Shown: positions 19,436 through 28,981 of the stretch, in pieces
Numbering within the stretch: the first letter of the stretch is position 1
Layout: the number at the start of each line of letters is the position of its first letter
Source of the DNA: Alteribacter populi
GTDB taxonomy: Bacteria > Bacillota > Bacilli > Bacillales > Salisediminibacteriaceae
Direction of reading: 5' to 3'
NCBI RefSeq assembly: GCF_002352765.1
Contig: NZ_KZ293963.1
Coordinates: forward strand, 4,056,559 to 4,120,558
Length of the DNA stretch: 64,000 nucleotides
Program-made: the position numbers and the translations under genes
Notes under the pieces: generated by a model
Database searches by the model: none
Told to the model about the DNA's origin: nothing
Seen by the model: the letters and a program-made list of their open reading frames with translations, nothing else

Positions 19436-22400
19436 TTGAATAAATGGTATCTAAAAAGTTTATTGTTATCCGTGATTGCAGTTTTATTGTTAATTGATCC
19501 TTTTCTGCAGGCAAGTGCGGTCCAAGCTGAAGGAGAAAATCATGAGTTTAATGCTGGGGAAAGACAGGTCATAGAAGGGGAAGTTGGGGAAGACACCCAA
19601 GTTATAACACTGATAACAGGTGACGTTGTAACGATTAACAATATGAGGGATGGAAAAAGTACAGTAGATTTAGAGTCGGCAGAAGAAAATGGGGATGGTT
19701 TTCGAATCATTACACTTGATGATGATACGTTTGTATTTCCAAATGAAGCAATGCCATATTTAACAGCTGGGAAGCTTGATATGGAGTTGTTCAACCTCTC
19801 AAAATTAGTTGAATATGAGTTCGATGATCACAATGTTGAATCTGTTCCTATTATCTTAGAGTATGAAGAAATAAAAGCAAATACCTTCACTACACCATCT
19901 CTACCAAAAGGCGCAGAGAAGAAGCGTGATTTGAAAAGTATTAATGGAGCTGCTGTTGAAGCAGAGAAGAAACAAGTAAAATCATTCTGGGAGGATGTTA
20001 CCCAGGAAGAAATGAATAATAGATCAGTTGATTCTGTTTCATTTAATAAAGGGATTGAAAAAATCTGGCTGGATTCTCGCGTAGAAGTACAGATCGATGA
20101 AAGTGTTTCACAAGTAAATGCGCCTAATGCCTGGGATGCGGGTTACACAGGCGAGGGGGTTACAGTTGCGGTATTAGATACGGGAATTGATCCCGATCAC
20201 CCGGATATTAAGAACCAGTTGGATGAGGCAGTGAGCTTCGTACCGGAAGAAGTAGTAGATGATAAGAATGGTCATGGAACTCACGTAGCATCAACAGTAT
20301 TAGGCTCGGGTGATGCTTCTGAAGGACAATATAAAGGGGTTGCTCCGGATGCGCGCTTAATAGTTGGCAAGGTGTTAGGCGATGGGGGGACCGGATTAAC
20401 TTCCTGGATTATTGAAGGTATGGAATGGGCTGCGGAAAACGCTGAGGTTGTGAATATGAGTCTTGGAGGAGATCCTACTGACGGAACAGACCCTATGTCT
20501 GTCGCAGTAAACAGCCTTACTGAGGAAACAGGAACCCTTTTTGTTATCGCTGCTGGAAATAGTGGAGGTCTGGAAACAGTAGGATCACCTGGTGCAGCCG
20601 ATGAAGCACTAACCGTGGCAGCTATTGATCGAAATGACAGAATTGCCGGATTCTCTTCAAGAGGACTTCGATATGGAGATAAAGCAATCAAACCGGACAT
20701 TGCTGCTCCTGGGGTAGGCATTGTAGCAGCTCGGTCTGATTTTGCATCAGGGTCGGGTTTCTATACGGGAAAAAGCGGAACATCGATGGCAACTCCTCAT
20801 GTAGCAGGTGCAGCAGCCATTCTTGCCCAAAAGCATCCGGAATGGAGTGGTACAGAAATTAAACACGCACTCATGAGTTCAGCAAAGGGCATCGAAGACC
20901 ACAAGCCATTTGAAGTGGGGGCAGGGGCACTTGATCTTGAAGCCGCTTTAAATGATGTTCGAGCAACGGGTTCTTTGTCCTTTGGATTTTTCCAATGGCC
21001 ACATGATGAGGCTGAAAGTGTAGAGAGAGTGGTTATGTATTACAACGATAGTGATGAAGACATCACACTTCACTTAGAAGCAACATTTACCAAAGAAGAT
21101 GGCACGAGTGCAGCAGAAGGTACATTAACCGTTTCTGAAAGTGATGTTACAATACCGGCAAATAGTAAAGAAGAAGTCAGTGTTACTGTGGATCCGAAAC
21201 TAGCCGATTTAGGAGCTACGTATCAAGGAAGTTTAGTGGCCTCTCACGATGGGCATGTTGTTGCACGTTCGGTATTAGCGATGACAAAAGAAGAAGAGAA
21301 ATATCCACTTACGATTAAAGCAATCGACAGAGATGGTTCCCAAGCTTTAGCCTATGTTGGTATCGTAAATGAGGGTCGTCAAACAAGCATGACCGCAGTT
21401 GATGGAGAGGTCGAACTTCGGCTGACACCAGGAACGTATTCTGTTATGTCACTAATGGATGTTGATGTAGGTACACCTGATGAAGGAGTAGCATTAGTAG
21501 GAGATCCGGAAGTGCTACTAGATGGTCCAAAAACAGTCGAGCTTGATGCAAGAGAGGTAAATGAAATTTCAGCAAATGTTCCAAAGAAAACAGAAGCTAA
21601 TTACAGGAGAGTAGAATATTACCGATCCCTTGGAGATCAAGAGATAAATGACATTTGGATGTTACCTGTATGGACTGAAAGAATGTATGCCGCGCCAACA
21701 AAAGCAGTCGAGCATGGAGAGTTTGAAATGCTAACGCGCTGGCGGTTGATAAAGCCGTACCTCACAATTAAAGCAAGAGGGACTGATCTAAACCTCCTTC
21801 CAATGGGTGGAAGTACGCTAATAGAAGGAAAATATAATTTATCTGCTGTCTATGCAGGGAAAGGCAAAGAGGAGGACTATAAAGCTTTAAATGTCGAAGA
21901 AAATGCGGTTATTGTTGATCGAAACGAGGAAATAAGTGGAAGAGAACAAGCCCAGGTAGCTTTGGATGCTGGAGCTAATTTGTTAATCATTGTTAACGAT
22001 AAAGATCAAAAGTTCAACGAATATGTTGGTAATGATACAGATATTCCGTTAGCTGTAGCTGGGATTTCAAAAAGTCAAGGTGAAGAACTGATTAGTGCTA
22101 CCGATAAAGGTAGATTGATGCTTAATATAGAGATGTCACCTGACACGCCCTATGTGTATGACTTGGTAGACGTCCACACCAATCATATACCCGATAATTT
22201 AGCTTATGCACCAAAACCGAAGGAATTGGTGAAAATTGATAGCCGATATAAATCTGATCGCGAAGCACCAGGTGCGGAGTTTAGGTATGACATGAGACCT
22301 CATACATTTCGTGCTATGGGCTTCCCACAACGACTTTCCCTACCTGCTGAAAGGGAGGAGTGGGTATCAGCACCTCAAGATACAACGTGGTATCAAAAAG

Positions 22401-23158
22401 CAGAAGTTCTTGATAATAGATGGGAAATAAGACCACCAGCCGTGTCGTATGAGCCTGGTCAACGATTGCAGCAAGACTGGTTTAGTCCTATTGTCCGTCC
22501 GCGTTTCGGAGAGGGCTTTTGGACACCTCATCGACAAAATAATTCCGCTTCGATCAATGTCCCTTCTTGGGCTGACTCAGGTGTTGGTCACACCGGTAGT
22601 AATCTAGGTGATAACAGTAGCCAACAACAAAAACTTCAGCTATGGCAGGGAGACACGTTGTTAAGCGAATCCAATACCCAGGCGATCTATGCATCCGACA
22701 TTCTTGCAGAGGAGCGTACCGAATATCGCATTGTCAATGAAGCAACTCGTGATGAAGAGCGATGGAATACATCGGTCCGAACGCATACAGAGTGGACGTT
22801 CGAAACCGAAAAACCAGAAGATTGGCAAGCCTATTTCCCATTATTGTCACTCGATTATAATGTGGATACAAATATGAATGGTGAAGCAGTAGCAGGGCGC
22901 TCTACAAATCTAGAATTATCCGTAGCGACGATTGATGGTGTGGACGGATATGGAGAAATTGAGGGAGCAACATTGAAAGCTTCGTTTGATGAAGGAAAAA
23001 CATGGAAAGAGGTAAAGCTTGAGCGTGAAGGTGATTCGTTCATCACAACCATTACTTCTCCTAGAGATGCGTCATCTGTTTCAATAAAAGCAACAGGTTG
23101 GGATACTAAAGGAAACCATATTTCACAAGAAATCATTAAAGCTTACCTTTTAAGGTAA
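19436..23158 (+). CDS. Large secreted subtilisin-like serine protease (S8)
   Basis: The 1240-residue exported protease has a signal peptide (1 to about 31, ending AVQAEG) and a long pro-region to about 225. The catalytic domain carries D248 (VLDTGID), H280 (GHGTHVAS), the oxyanion N375 (AAGNSGG) and S450 (GTSMATPHVAG). A roughly 740-residue C-terminal extension follows; it includes a stretch like a protease-associated (PA) domain (about 820-905) and beta-sandwich material. The TTG start at 19436 follows AGAGGGG. The protein is strongly acidic, as usual for exported proteins of salt-adapted species. No sortase or S-layer anchor is visible, so it is probably released. It likely digests extracellular protein for nutrition. 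Confidence 0.93.
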   Translation: MNKWYLKSLLLSVIAVLLLIDPFLQASAVQAEGENHEFNAGERQVIEGEVGEDTQVITLITGDVVTINNMRDGKSTVDLESAEENGDGFRIITLDDDTFVFPNEAMPYLTAGKLDMELFNLSKLVEYEFDDHNVESVPIILEYEEIKANTFTTPSLPKGAEKKRDLKSINGAAVEAEKKQVKSFWEDVTQEEMNNRSVDSVSFNKGIEKIWLDSRVEVQIDESVSQVNAPNAWDAGYTGEGVTVAVLDTGIDPDHPDIKNQLDEAVSFVPEEVVDDKNGHGTHVASTVLGSGDASEGQYKGVAPDARLIVGKVLGDGGTGLTSWIIEGMEWAAENAEVVNMSLGGDPTDGTDPMSVAVNSLTEETGTLFVIAAGNSGGLETVGSPGAADEALTVAAIDRNDRIAGFSSRGLRYGDKAIKPDIAAPGVGIVAARSDFASGSGFYTGKSGTSMATPHVAGAAAILAQKHPEWSGTEIKHALMSSAKGIEDHKPFEVGAGALDLEAALNDVRATGSLSFGFFQWPHDEAESVERVVMYYNDSDEDITLHLEATFTKEDGTSAAEGTLTVSESDVTIPANSKEEVSVTVDPKLADLGATYQGSLVASHDGHVVARSVLAMTKEEEKYPLTIKAIDRDGSQALAYVGIVNEGRQTSMTAVDGEVELRLTPGTYSVMSLMDVDVGTPDEGVALVGDPEVLLDGPKTVELDAREVNEISANVPKKTEANYRRVEYYRSLGDQEINDIWMLPVWTERMYAAPTKAVEHGEFEMLTRWRLIKPYLTIKARGTDLNLLPMGGSTLIEGKYNLSAVYAGKGKEEDYKALNVEENAVIVDRNEEISGREQAQVALDAGANLLIIVNDKDQKFNEYVGNDTDIPLAVAGISKSQGEELISATDKGRLMLNIEMSPDTPYVYDLVDVHTNHIPDNLAYAPKPKELVKIDSRYKSDREAPGAEFRYDMRPHTFRAMGFPQRLSLPAEREEWVSAPQDTTWYQKAEVLDNRWEIRPPAVSYEPGQRLQQDWFSPIVRPRFGEGFWTPHRQNNSASINVPSWADSGVGHTGSNLGDNSSQQQKLQLWQGDTLLSESNTQAIYASDILAEERTEYRIVNEATRDEERWNTSVRTHTEWTFETEKPEDWQAYFPLLSLDYNVDTNMNGEAVAGRSTNLELSVATIDGVDGYGEIEGATLKASFDEGKTWKEVKLEREGDSFITTITSPRDASSVSIKATGWDTKGNHISQEIIKAYLLR

Positions 23159-23193
23159 GCGGTCCGTATAAAAGACCATGTCAGGGTAAATCG

Positions 23194-23225
23194 AGGAACT
23201 AGTGTAGTAGCACTAGTTCCTTTCT
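23194..23225 (+). terminator. Protease-gene terminator
   Basis: An 11-bp perfect stem AGGAACTAGTG/CACTAGTTCCT (23194-23204 with 23211-23221) is followed by TTTC. Confidence 0.85.
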
Positions 23226-23254
23226 TAAGAGTTAAGAAGTTAAAATAGGACCTT

Positions 23255-23352
23255 AACGCCGCTCGTCTCAAGGGAAAAAAGTATCCTTGAAACTTTAGAA
23301 CATGCGGCGGAAACTTACGGTGTTTTTACGACCGTTAGGCGGTTTTTCTTAT
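23255..23352. repeat. Dispersed repeat, tail-containing copy (copy E)
   Basis: It shares ACATGCG..., ACGGTGTTTTTA and the tail GCGGTTTTTCTTAT with the block at 45785-45871, and the tail with copies at 1151 and 51248. It occupies the space between two convergent genes. Confidence 0.55.
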
Positions 23353-23360
23353 ACTTATGG

Positions 23361-24599
23361 TTAAACAAAATTATTAATTGTACGGTACTTATCTACAAGT
23401 GCCTGAGCTAGTTCGTTTGCTTTGTCTCGTTCTTTATTTTCCATATAGTAATCAAAAAGTACAATTTGATAATGTTCTGAGGGAAGGGAATTTCCATTTT
23501 CCTTAAAATAAGGGTATGCTTTCGTTTCAATGTATTGGTAGTACAAATCCTTCTTTTCTTGGATTTTATACATATGTAAGGTAAAAAGATGGATAAACGT
23601 TTCAGATGATATTTTATTCGCTAAAGAAAGACCCTCCTCTGCTAGGCTTAAAAGTCTAGCTTTTGATGTTTTCCCATCACTGGTTAATGCATTCACAAAT
23701 CCTTCTAAGGAGCCTAAATAAAAAGGACTTTCAGGGTCTTTCTTTTTCATGGACTTATAGTAGAGGTCACTTGCTTTCTTAAAGTTTCCTAGACGAACTT
23801 GTTGATAGGCATAGTTGTGCAGGGTTAGTGCCTGCTGATGGATCAATCCTAAACTATCGGTCATTTCTATTAACCTTTCGTATTCGGTATGGACCGGGTT
23901 ACCTTCTTGTTCAATTTGAATCAGCATGAGCATCTCAGTCTCAATCATACGAACGAAACAACGATGCTTAGTAAAGAACTGGAGAGCAAGATTAGCATAA
24001 TAATACGCTAAAACCCGTGAGTTAATAGAATGATAGGCAAGAGCGAAATCATAGTAATACTCATGGTTATTATACTCATCGATAGATACGTTACGTAAGT
24101 AGGAAATGGCTTCATCATAATCAAATTTGTATTTCATACTATAAATACTTTTTATATGCCAAAGCATGTTCTGCTCTTTAGGAGAATGGTTCGTACTTGA
24201 ATCCATTTCATCAATAAGTGGTTTCACAAGATGATGTTTATTATTTAGTAAATAGTACCTCGCAAGTAGCAGCGTATATGAATGGTAAAAGTCAGGAGTG
24301 TGAAGGATTTTAATATCTTCTATTTGTACTCTAACCTCTTTAGCCTTATCCTTATAGTGCATAATGATGGCATCTTCCCACTTTTTTAGTAAACTTGTTA
24401 AGCTTAGATAATTTTTTATTTCTTTTTGCATATCAATCCCCAACCGTTTGGCAAGTAAGTCAATGATGTCACCGGATACTTCTGTTAATCCTCGTTCAAT
24501 CTTACTGACATGAGTGTTTGAACAAATGCCTAGACCAATGTCACTCTGTTTTAATTGCTGCTGTTCCCTGTAAAATTTTATGATTTTTCCTTCTAACAT
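23361..24599 (-). CDS. XRE-TPR transcription regulator (RNPP-like)
   Basis: The 412-residue protein has an N-terminal XRE helix-turn-helix (about 5-60; IKFYREQQQLKQSDIGLGIC, SNTHVSKIERGLTEVSG). Roughly 340 residues of helical repeats with TPR-like spacing follow (for example NYAYQQVRLGNFKKASDLYY). Size and layout fit quorum-sensing receptors of the NprR/PlcR type, which bind a short exported peptide. I looked for a signal-peptide gene next to it and found none convincing, so a peptide ligand is unproven. It is convergent with the S8 protease gene; NprR controls an extracellular protease in B. cereus-group species, so a similar link here is a reasonable guess only. Confidence 0.78.
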   Translation of the reverse strand: MLEGKIIKFYREQQQLKQSDIGLGICSNTHVSKIERGLTEVSGDIIDLLAKRLGIDMQKEIKNYLSLTSLLKKWEDAIIMHYKDKAKEVRVQIEDIKILHTPDFYHSYTLLLARYYLLNNKHHLVKPLIDEMDSSTNHSPKEQNMLWHIKSIYSMKYKFDYDEAISYLRNVSIDEYNNHEYYYDFALAYHSINSRVLAYYYANLALQFFTKHRCFVRMIETEMLMLIQIEQEGNPVHTEYERLIEMTDSLGLIHQQALTLHNYAYQQVRLGNFKKASDLYYKSMKKKDPESPFYLGSLEGFVNALTSDGKTSKARLLSLAEEGLSLANKISSETFIHLFTLHMYKIQEKKDLYYQYIETKAYPYFKENGNSLPSEHYQIVLFDYYMENKERDKANELAQALVDKYRTINNFV

Positions 24600-24833
24600 G
24601 ATGTATCCAACCTTTCAAAAAGTTAATGAATAGAGCACGATGCAACGATGAAAAATCAATAAAAGCTATTCTATTATTATATGTGTTCCTTCTTTCGTTT
24701 AATAGATTTAAAATGCAACGGAAACTTAGGGAATGGGACGGAGTACTGCACGAAAGGCGAGAGCAACCGTTATCAGGTAGAGGTTCCAACCATTTTATGA
24801 ATCTCGGCGTCAATAGCCAAAACTTTCATCACT

Positions 24834-24843
24834 ATGGTATAAT
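24834..24843 (+). promoter_or_regulatory. Extended -10 promoter of topB
   Basis: TGGTATAAT (TGn plus TATAAT at 24838-24843) has no good -35 hexamer, the pattern of an extended -10 promoter. It is about 65 bp upstream of topB. Confidence 0.55.
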
Positions 24844-24907
24844 GGGAACGTACATTCTCTATATGCGCGTTTTTTTACTGCATTCTCATTTAACAATGGA
24901 GGTATTT

Positions 24908-27043
24908 ATGCCGGTCATTTTAGCAGAGAAGCCAAGTCAAGCAAAAGCCTATGCTGAAGCTTTTTCAAAGGTGAAACGAGAAGATGGGTATTTTTATATT
25001 CCGGCATGTTCGACCTTTCCAATGGGTGCTCATTTAACATGGGGGATTGGTCATTTAGTCGAGTTGAAAAATCCGAATGAATACAAGGTAGAATGGAAGA
25101 GGTGGTCTCTTTCAAAGTTACCGATTATCCCGGAAACTTTTGAGTTTAAGCCGTCTGCAAAAACGAGAAAGCAATTTAACATAGTGAAGAGGCTTCTAAA
25201 AGAAACGGACGAAATTATCGTAGCGACTGATTGTGATCGTGAAGGGGAAAATATCGCGAGAAGTATTATTCGATTATCGGGAGCTTCCCGTAAGCCAACG
25301 AAACGGTTATGGATCAATAGTCTTGAAGTTAATGAAGTAAGAAAAGGGTTTCAAAATTTAAAGGACGGGACTCATTATTTACCGCTTTATCAGGAAGCGC
25401 AAGCGAGGCAGGTTAGTGATTGGCTTGTTGGGATCAACACGAGTCGGCTTTATACGCTCCTTCTTCAAAAAAAAGGCATACAAGATGTGTTTAGTGTGGG
25501 GCGGGTTCAAACTCCGACACTGAAATTAATTTATGACCGTGAGAAAGAAATTGAAGATTTTAAGCCTGAGCCTTTCTTTGAAATTGAAGGACATTTTCAT
25601 ACGGAGAAGGGTTCTTATAAAGGAAAGGTGAAGAAACGTTATAAAACGAAAGAAGAGGTCGACAAGATTTTACAAGAACACCACATTTCTTCTGAAGTAA
25701 AAGGGGTCATTGAGGAAGTTAAAAAAGAAATGAAACGGCAAAAGCCGCCAAAGCTACATTCTCTTTCAAGTTTACAATCTCTTCTCAACAAAAAGTATAA
25801 GTACAGCCCTTCCAAGGTTTTAAAAACCGTTCAATCCCTTTACGATCAACCTCTAAAGCTTGTTAGCTACCCGCGTACAGATACGCAGCATATTACTGAA
25901 AACGAATTTAACTACCTTAAGTCTAACTTGTCTGCTTATCAGAATATAGCTGGGACTTCATTTGCTCCCTCTTCAACAAAACCAAACAAACGCTATGTAG
26001 ATGGAAGTAAAGTGCAGGAACACTATGCGATCATTCCGACGAAAAAGCTGCCGGATCAAAAAACGCTTGCAAGCTTGAATCGAGATCAGCGGAACGTTTA
26101 TTTTGAAATATTAAACAGTATGCTTGCGATGTTTCATCATGATTACGTATATGAGGAAACGACGATCATAACCGATGTGAAGTCTCTTGAATTTTTTAGT
26201 AAGGGTAAAGTCGAGAAGGATCAGGGGTGGAAAGCTCTATTTCAAAAATCATCAGCTGATCAGAAGAAAGATAAGGAACCACTGCTTCCTCCTGTGGCGA
26301 AAGGAATGGCAGCCAGGGCTGAAATTGCGACCAAGGAAGGAGCGACTAAACCTCTTAAACCTTATACAGAAGGTCAGCTCATTAATATGATGAAAACGTG
26401 TGGACAGGCGATTGAAGATGATGAGGAAGCCAAATCCACATTAAAGGATGTCGAAGGATTAGGAACGGAAGCGACAAGGAGCAGTATTATCGAGACGCTT
26501 ATTAAACAAGAGTATATTTACGTGAAGAAGAATGTTGTGACTGTCTCTGAAAAAGGAAAGCTCTTGTGTCAGGCAGTAGATGGGACTTTACTGTCCAAGC
26601 CTACGATGACGGCAAAGTGGGAGATGTATTTAAAGAAAATCGGTGAAGGGAAGGCACAGTCAAAAGCCTTTATTGATAATACCATCGCTTTTACTCATAA
26701 AATCGTTCAAGAGGCTGGAGGAAGCGTTGAGAAAATAAACGTGAGTACCACCGTTACGGAGAGGAATAAGAGTAATCAAATTGCTTTATGCCCCGCTTGC
26801 AAGACAGGATTCATTGCAGACCGGAAGACCTTTTACGGATGCTCCGAGTACAGGAAAGGGTGTAAGCAGACATTTAGTAAGAAAATTCTCGGAAAGGCCC
26901 TTACAAAAAGCCAAATTAAGCAGCTATGCGAAAAAGGAAAGACGAATAAGATTAAAGGTTTTAAAGGAAAGAAAACGTTTGATGCGGCGTTGGCACTCAA
27001 AGAGGGGAAGGTCCATTTTTTATTTAATCAGGTTAAGAACTAA
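24908..27043 (+). CDS. topB: DNA topoisomerase III
   Basis: The 711-residue type IA topoisomerase relaxes or decatenates DNA through a 5'-phosphotyrosine. The Toprim domain begins at residue 1 (VILAEKPSQAKAYAEAF) with the acidic triad D108, D110 and E112 in ATDCDREGE. The active-site tyrosine is Y321 in SYPRTDTQ. The C-terminus has one zinc-finger-like cysteine cluster (CPAC...YGCSEYRKGC) and a basic tail. The length agrees with B. subtilis TopB (about 727). ATG 24908 follows GGAGG; the frame is open for 94 further codons upstream, but those cover the promoter. Confidence 0.95.
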   Translation: MPVILAEKPSQAKAYAEAFSKVKREDGYFYIPACSTFPMGAHLTWGIGHLVELKNPNEYKVEWKRWSLSKLPIIPETFEFKPSAKTRKQFNIVKRLLKETDEIIVATDCDREGENIARSIIRLSGASRKPTKRLWINSLEVNEVRKGFQNLKDGTHYLPLYQEAQARQVSDWLVGINTSRLYTLLLQKKGIQDVFSVGRVQTPTLKLIYDREKEIEDFKPEPFFEIEGHFHTEKGSYKGKVKKRYKTKEEVDKILQEHHISSEVKGVIEEVKKEMKRQKPPKLHSLSSLQSLLNKKYKYSPSKVLKTVQSLYDQPLKLVSYPRTDTQHITENEFNYLKSNLSAYQNIAGTSFAPSSTKPNKRYVDGSKVQEHYAIIPTKKLPDQKTLASLNRDQRNVYFEILNSMLAMFHHDYVYEETTIITDVKSLEFFSKGKVEKDQGWKALFQKSSADQKKDKEPLLPPVAKGMAARAEIATKEGATKPLKPYTEGQLINMMKTCGQAIEDDEEAKSTLKDVEGLGTEATRSSIIETLIKQEYIYVKKNVVTVSEKGKLLCQAVDGTLLSKPTMTAKWEMYLKKIGEGKAQSKAFIDNTIAFTHKIVQEAGGSVEKINVSTTVTERNKSNQIALCPACKTGFIADRKTFYGCSEYRKGCKQTFSKKILGKALTKSQIKQLCEKGKTNKIKGFKGKKTFDAALALKEGKVHFLFNQVKN

Positions 27044-27268
27044 AGATGTTCTTTTGCAGCAGCTTGGAGGATATAGCTTTAGTTGGTTGGGGTGACAGGG
27101 GCTTATCCAGTTTCCATAATAGAAAAAATATCATAATTCTGATAGTAAGACGGGCCTAACAATATTTCAAGATAGATTGATAGGTTTCTAAGGCTAAAAA
27201 ATACTTCCAAATCCGAAATAAATTTCGTATAGTAGTTCTAGAGGAATAATAGAAATGGGGGCAGGAGG

Positions 27269-28915
27269 ATGCTGCAGTCTCGTGAGGAAGTGCTAGCTTT
27301 TACGAAACAGCTTGTTAGTATTGAAAGTATTGTGAATACGGATGGAGAAAAAGTGATGGCTCATTCGCTTCATACACTGATCTCATCTTTTTCTTATTTT
27401 ACGGATCACCCAACGAATGTGACGATTGAACAAACTGTCGACGATGAGCAGGAAAGGTATAATGTCCTTGCTTTTGTAAAAGGGACGAAAAGTAGTAGTG
27501 ATCGTACAATCATTTTGATGGGACATATGGATACGGTAGGAATTGATGATTTTGCGCAAATAAAAGATCATGCCTGTTCACCGGAGACATTGATGGAGGC
27601 CTTAAAGGACGGGGACCTGCCGGTTTCTGTCAGAGAGCAGCTTGAGTCAGGGGACTGGTTATTTGGCCGGGGTGTACTTGATATGAAAAGTGGCTTGGCG
27701 TGTCACTTATATTTACTAAAGTATTATTCCGAGCATCCTGAAGAGCTTGAAGGGAACATTGTCTTTTTAGCAGAATGTGATGAAGAGGACGGTTCTCACG
27801 GCATTCTTTCGGCTTTAAAAACGTTGAAGAAATGGAAAAATGAGTACGACTTTGATTATGTTGCGGCGATTAATGGTGATTTTGTTTCACCACGGTTTGA
27901 AGGCGATGAGAACCGTTATATTTACAAGGGAACGGTTGGAAAACTTCTTCCTTCCTTCTTTGTTACTGGCGCGGAGACTCATGTAGGTTCTTGTTTTGAG
28001 GGGTTGGATCCTAACTTTATTGTAGCTGAGTTAACAAGACAAATTAGCTATAATCCAGAGCTTTGTAATGAAGCGTATGGGGAGACGACTGTGCCACCGG
28101 TAGCTTTGAAACAAACTGACTTAAAACCGTCCTATACGGTACAAACTGCTTTGTCTGCTTATGCGTACTACAATTTTTTTGTGCATTCATGGACGCCAGG
28201 TGAGGTATTGGAAAAGCTTAAAGAACAAGCTTTCATTGCTTTTCAAAATGCATTAAGGTCTTATAAAGAGAGGTATGCGCAGTTTTGTAAAGTAAGCGGT
28301 GAGCCTTTTCAGGATGTTATATGGAGGCCAAGGGTATTTACTTATGAAGAAATAGACCAGTTGCTTGTTGAGAAAAATGGTGCTCCTTATGTTCGCTATA
28401 TGAATAATTTTAAACAAAGCTTGCTGGAAGATGAAGCGTTGGATACGCGGATGTTTGCAGCAAGGGTGGTCGAAGAAGCATGGAAATGGATGGAGGATAA
28501 AGATCCTGCGATAGTGCTGTTTTATTCGTCTTTATATTCTCCGCGTATTGATATAACAGGTAAAACAAAGAAAGAGCAGGATTTAATTGAGGCGCTTGAT
28601 CAAGCGGTAGAAACGATTCAGCCACAGTATTCCTATCCTATTGTTACGAAGAACTTCTTCCCTTATATTTCAGATATGAGTTTTGTTGCGCTAAGTGATA
28701 ATGAAAAAGGGATTGAAGCAGTCAGTAAAAATAATCCGGGATGGGGAACAAAGCATTACGTGGATTATCAAGCAATTCGAGACATCAATGTGCCGGTCAT
28801 TAATATTGGCCCCTATGGCATTGATGCCCACAAAAAGCTTGAAAGAACAGAAATGATGTATTCATATGAAGTAGTACCAAATCTAACAAACTTGGTAATA
28901 AAAAGTTTGTTGTAA
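27269..28915 (+). CDS. RocB-like M20 family metallopeptidase
   Basis: The 548-residue protein belongs to the M20/M25/M40 zinc-hydrolase family. Metal-site motifs are MGHMDTVG (about 90), GRGVLDMKSGLA (about 135), and ECDEEDG (about 170). Size and sequence resemble B. subtilis RocB, encoded with the arginine catabolic genes and of unproven reaction. No roc genes are adjacent. The ribosome site is tight: AGGAGG abuts the ATG, and a GGGGG at 27257-27261 has better spacing. The gene ends at a perfect palindromic terminator. Confidence 0.82.
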   Translation: MLQSREEVLAFTKQLVSIESIVNTDGEKVMAHSLHTLISSFSYFTDHPTNVTIEQTVDDEQERYNVLAFVKGTKSSSDRTIILMGHMDTVGIDDFAQIKDHACSPETLMEALKDGDLPVSVREQLESGDWLFGRGVLDMKSGLACHLYLLKYYSEHPEELEGNIVFLAECDEEDGSHGILSALKTLKKWKNEYDFDYVAAINGDFVSPRFEGDENRYIYKGTVGKLLPSFFVTGAETHVGSCFEGLDPNFIVAELTRQISYNPELCNEAYGETTVPPVALKQTDLKPSYTVQTALSAYAYYNFFVHSWTPGEVLEKLKEQAFIAFQNALRSYKERYAQFCKVSGEPFQDVIWRPRVFTYEEIDQLLVEKNGAPYVRYMNNFKQSLLEDEALDTRMFAARVVEEAWKWMEDKDPAIVLFYSSLYSPRIDITGKTKKEQDLIEALDQAVETIQPQYSYPIVTKNFFPYISDMSFVALSDNEKGIEAVSKNNPGWGTKHYVDYQAIRDINVPVINIGPYGIDAHKKLERTEMMYSYEVVPNLTNLVIKSLL

Positions 28916-28919
28916 AGGA

Positions 28920-28973
28920 AAGTGCCTGACCCCCGGTACTGCACCGCGGTGCAGTACCGGGGGTCAGGCACTT
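28920..28973. repeat. Perfect intergenic palindrome P1 (bidirectional terminator)
   Basis: A 54-bp perfect palindrome without loop has arms beginning AGTGCCTGACCCCCGG and the centre CACCG/CGGTG. It is followed by TATTTTTT and placed between convergent genes. It belongs to the palindrome family described in the findings. Confidence 0.9.
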
Positions 28974-28981
28974 ATTTTTTC

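Noticed and set aside
24626..24907. 94-codon N-terminal extension of topB
   Set aside because: Covers the extended -10 promoter, lacks topoisomerase similarity, and a GGAGG site fits ATG 24908.
24600..24907. Possible signal-peptide gene for the RNPP-like regulator (38 codons from about 24681)
   Set aside because: No ribosome site and no signal-sequence pattern; the region downstream on the minus strand has no suitable ORF either.
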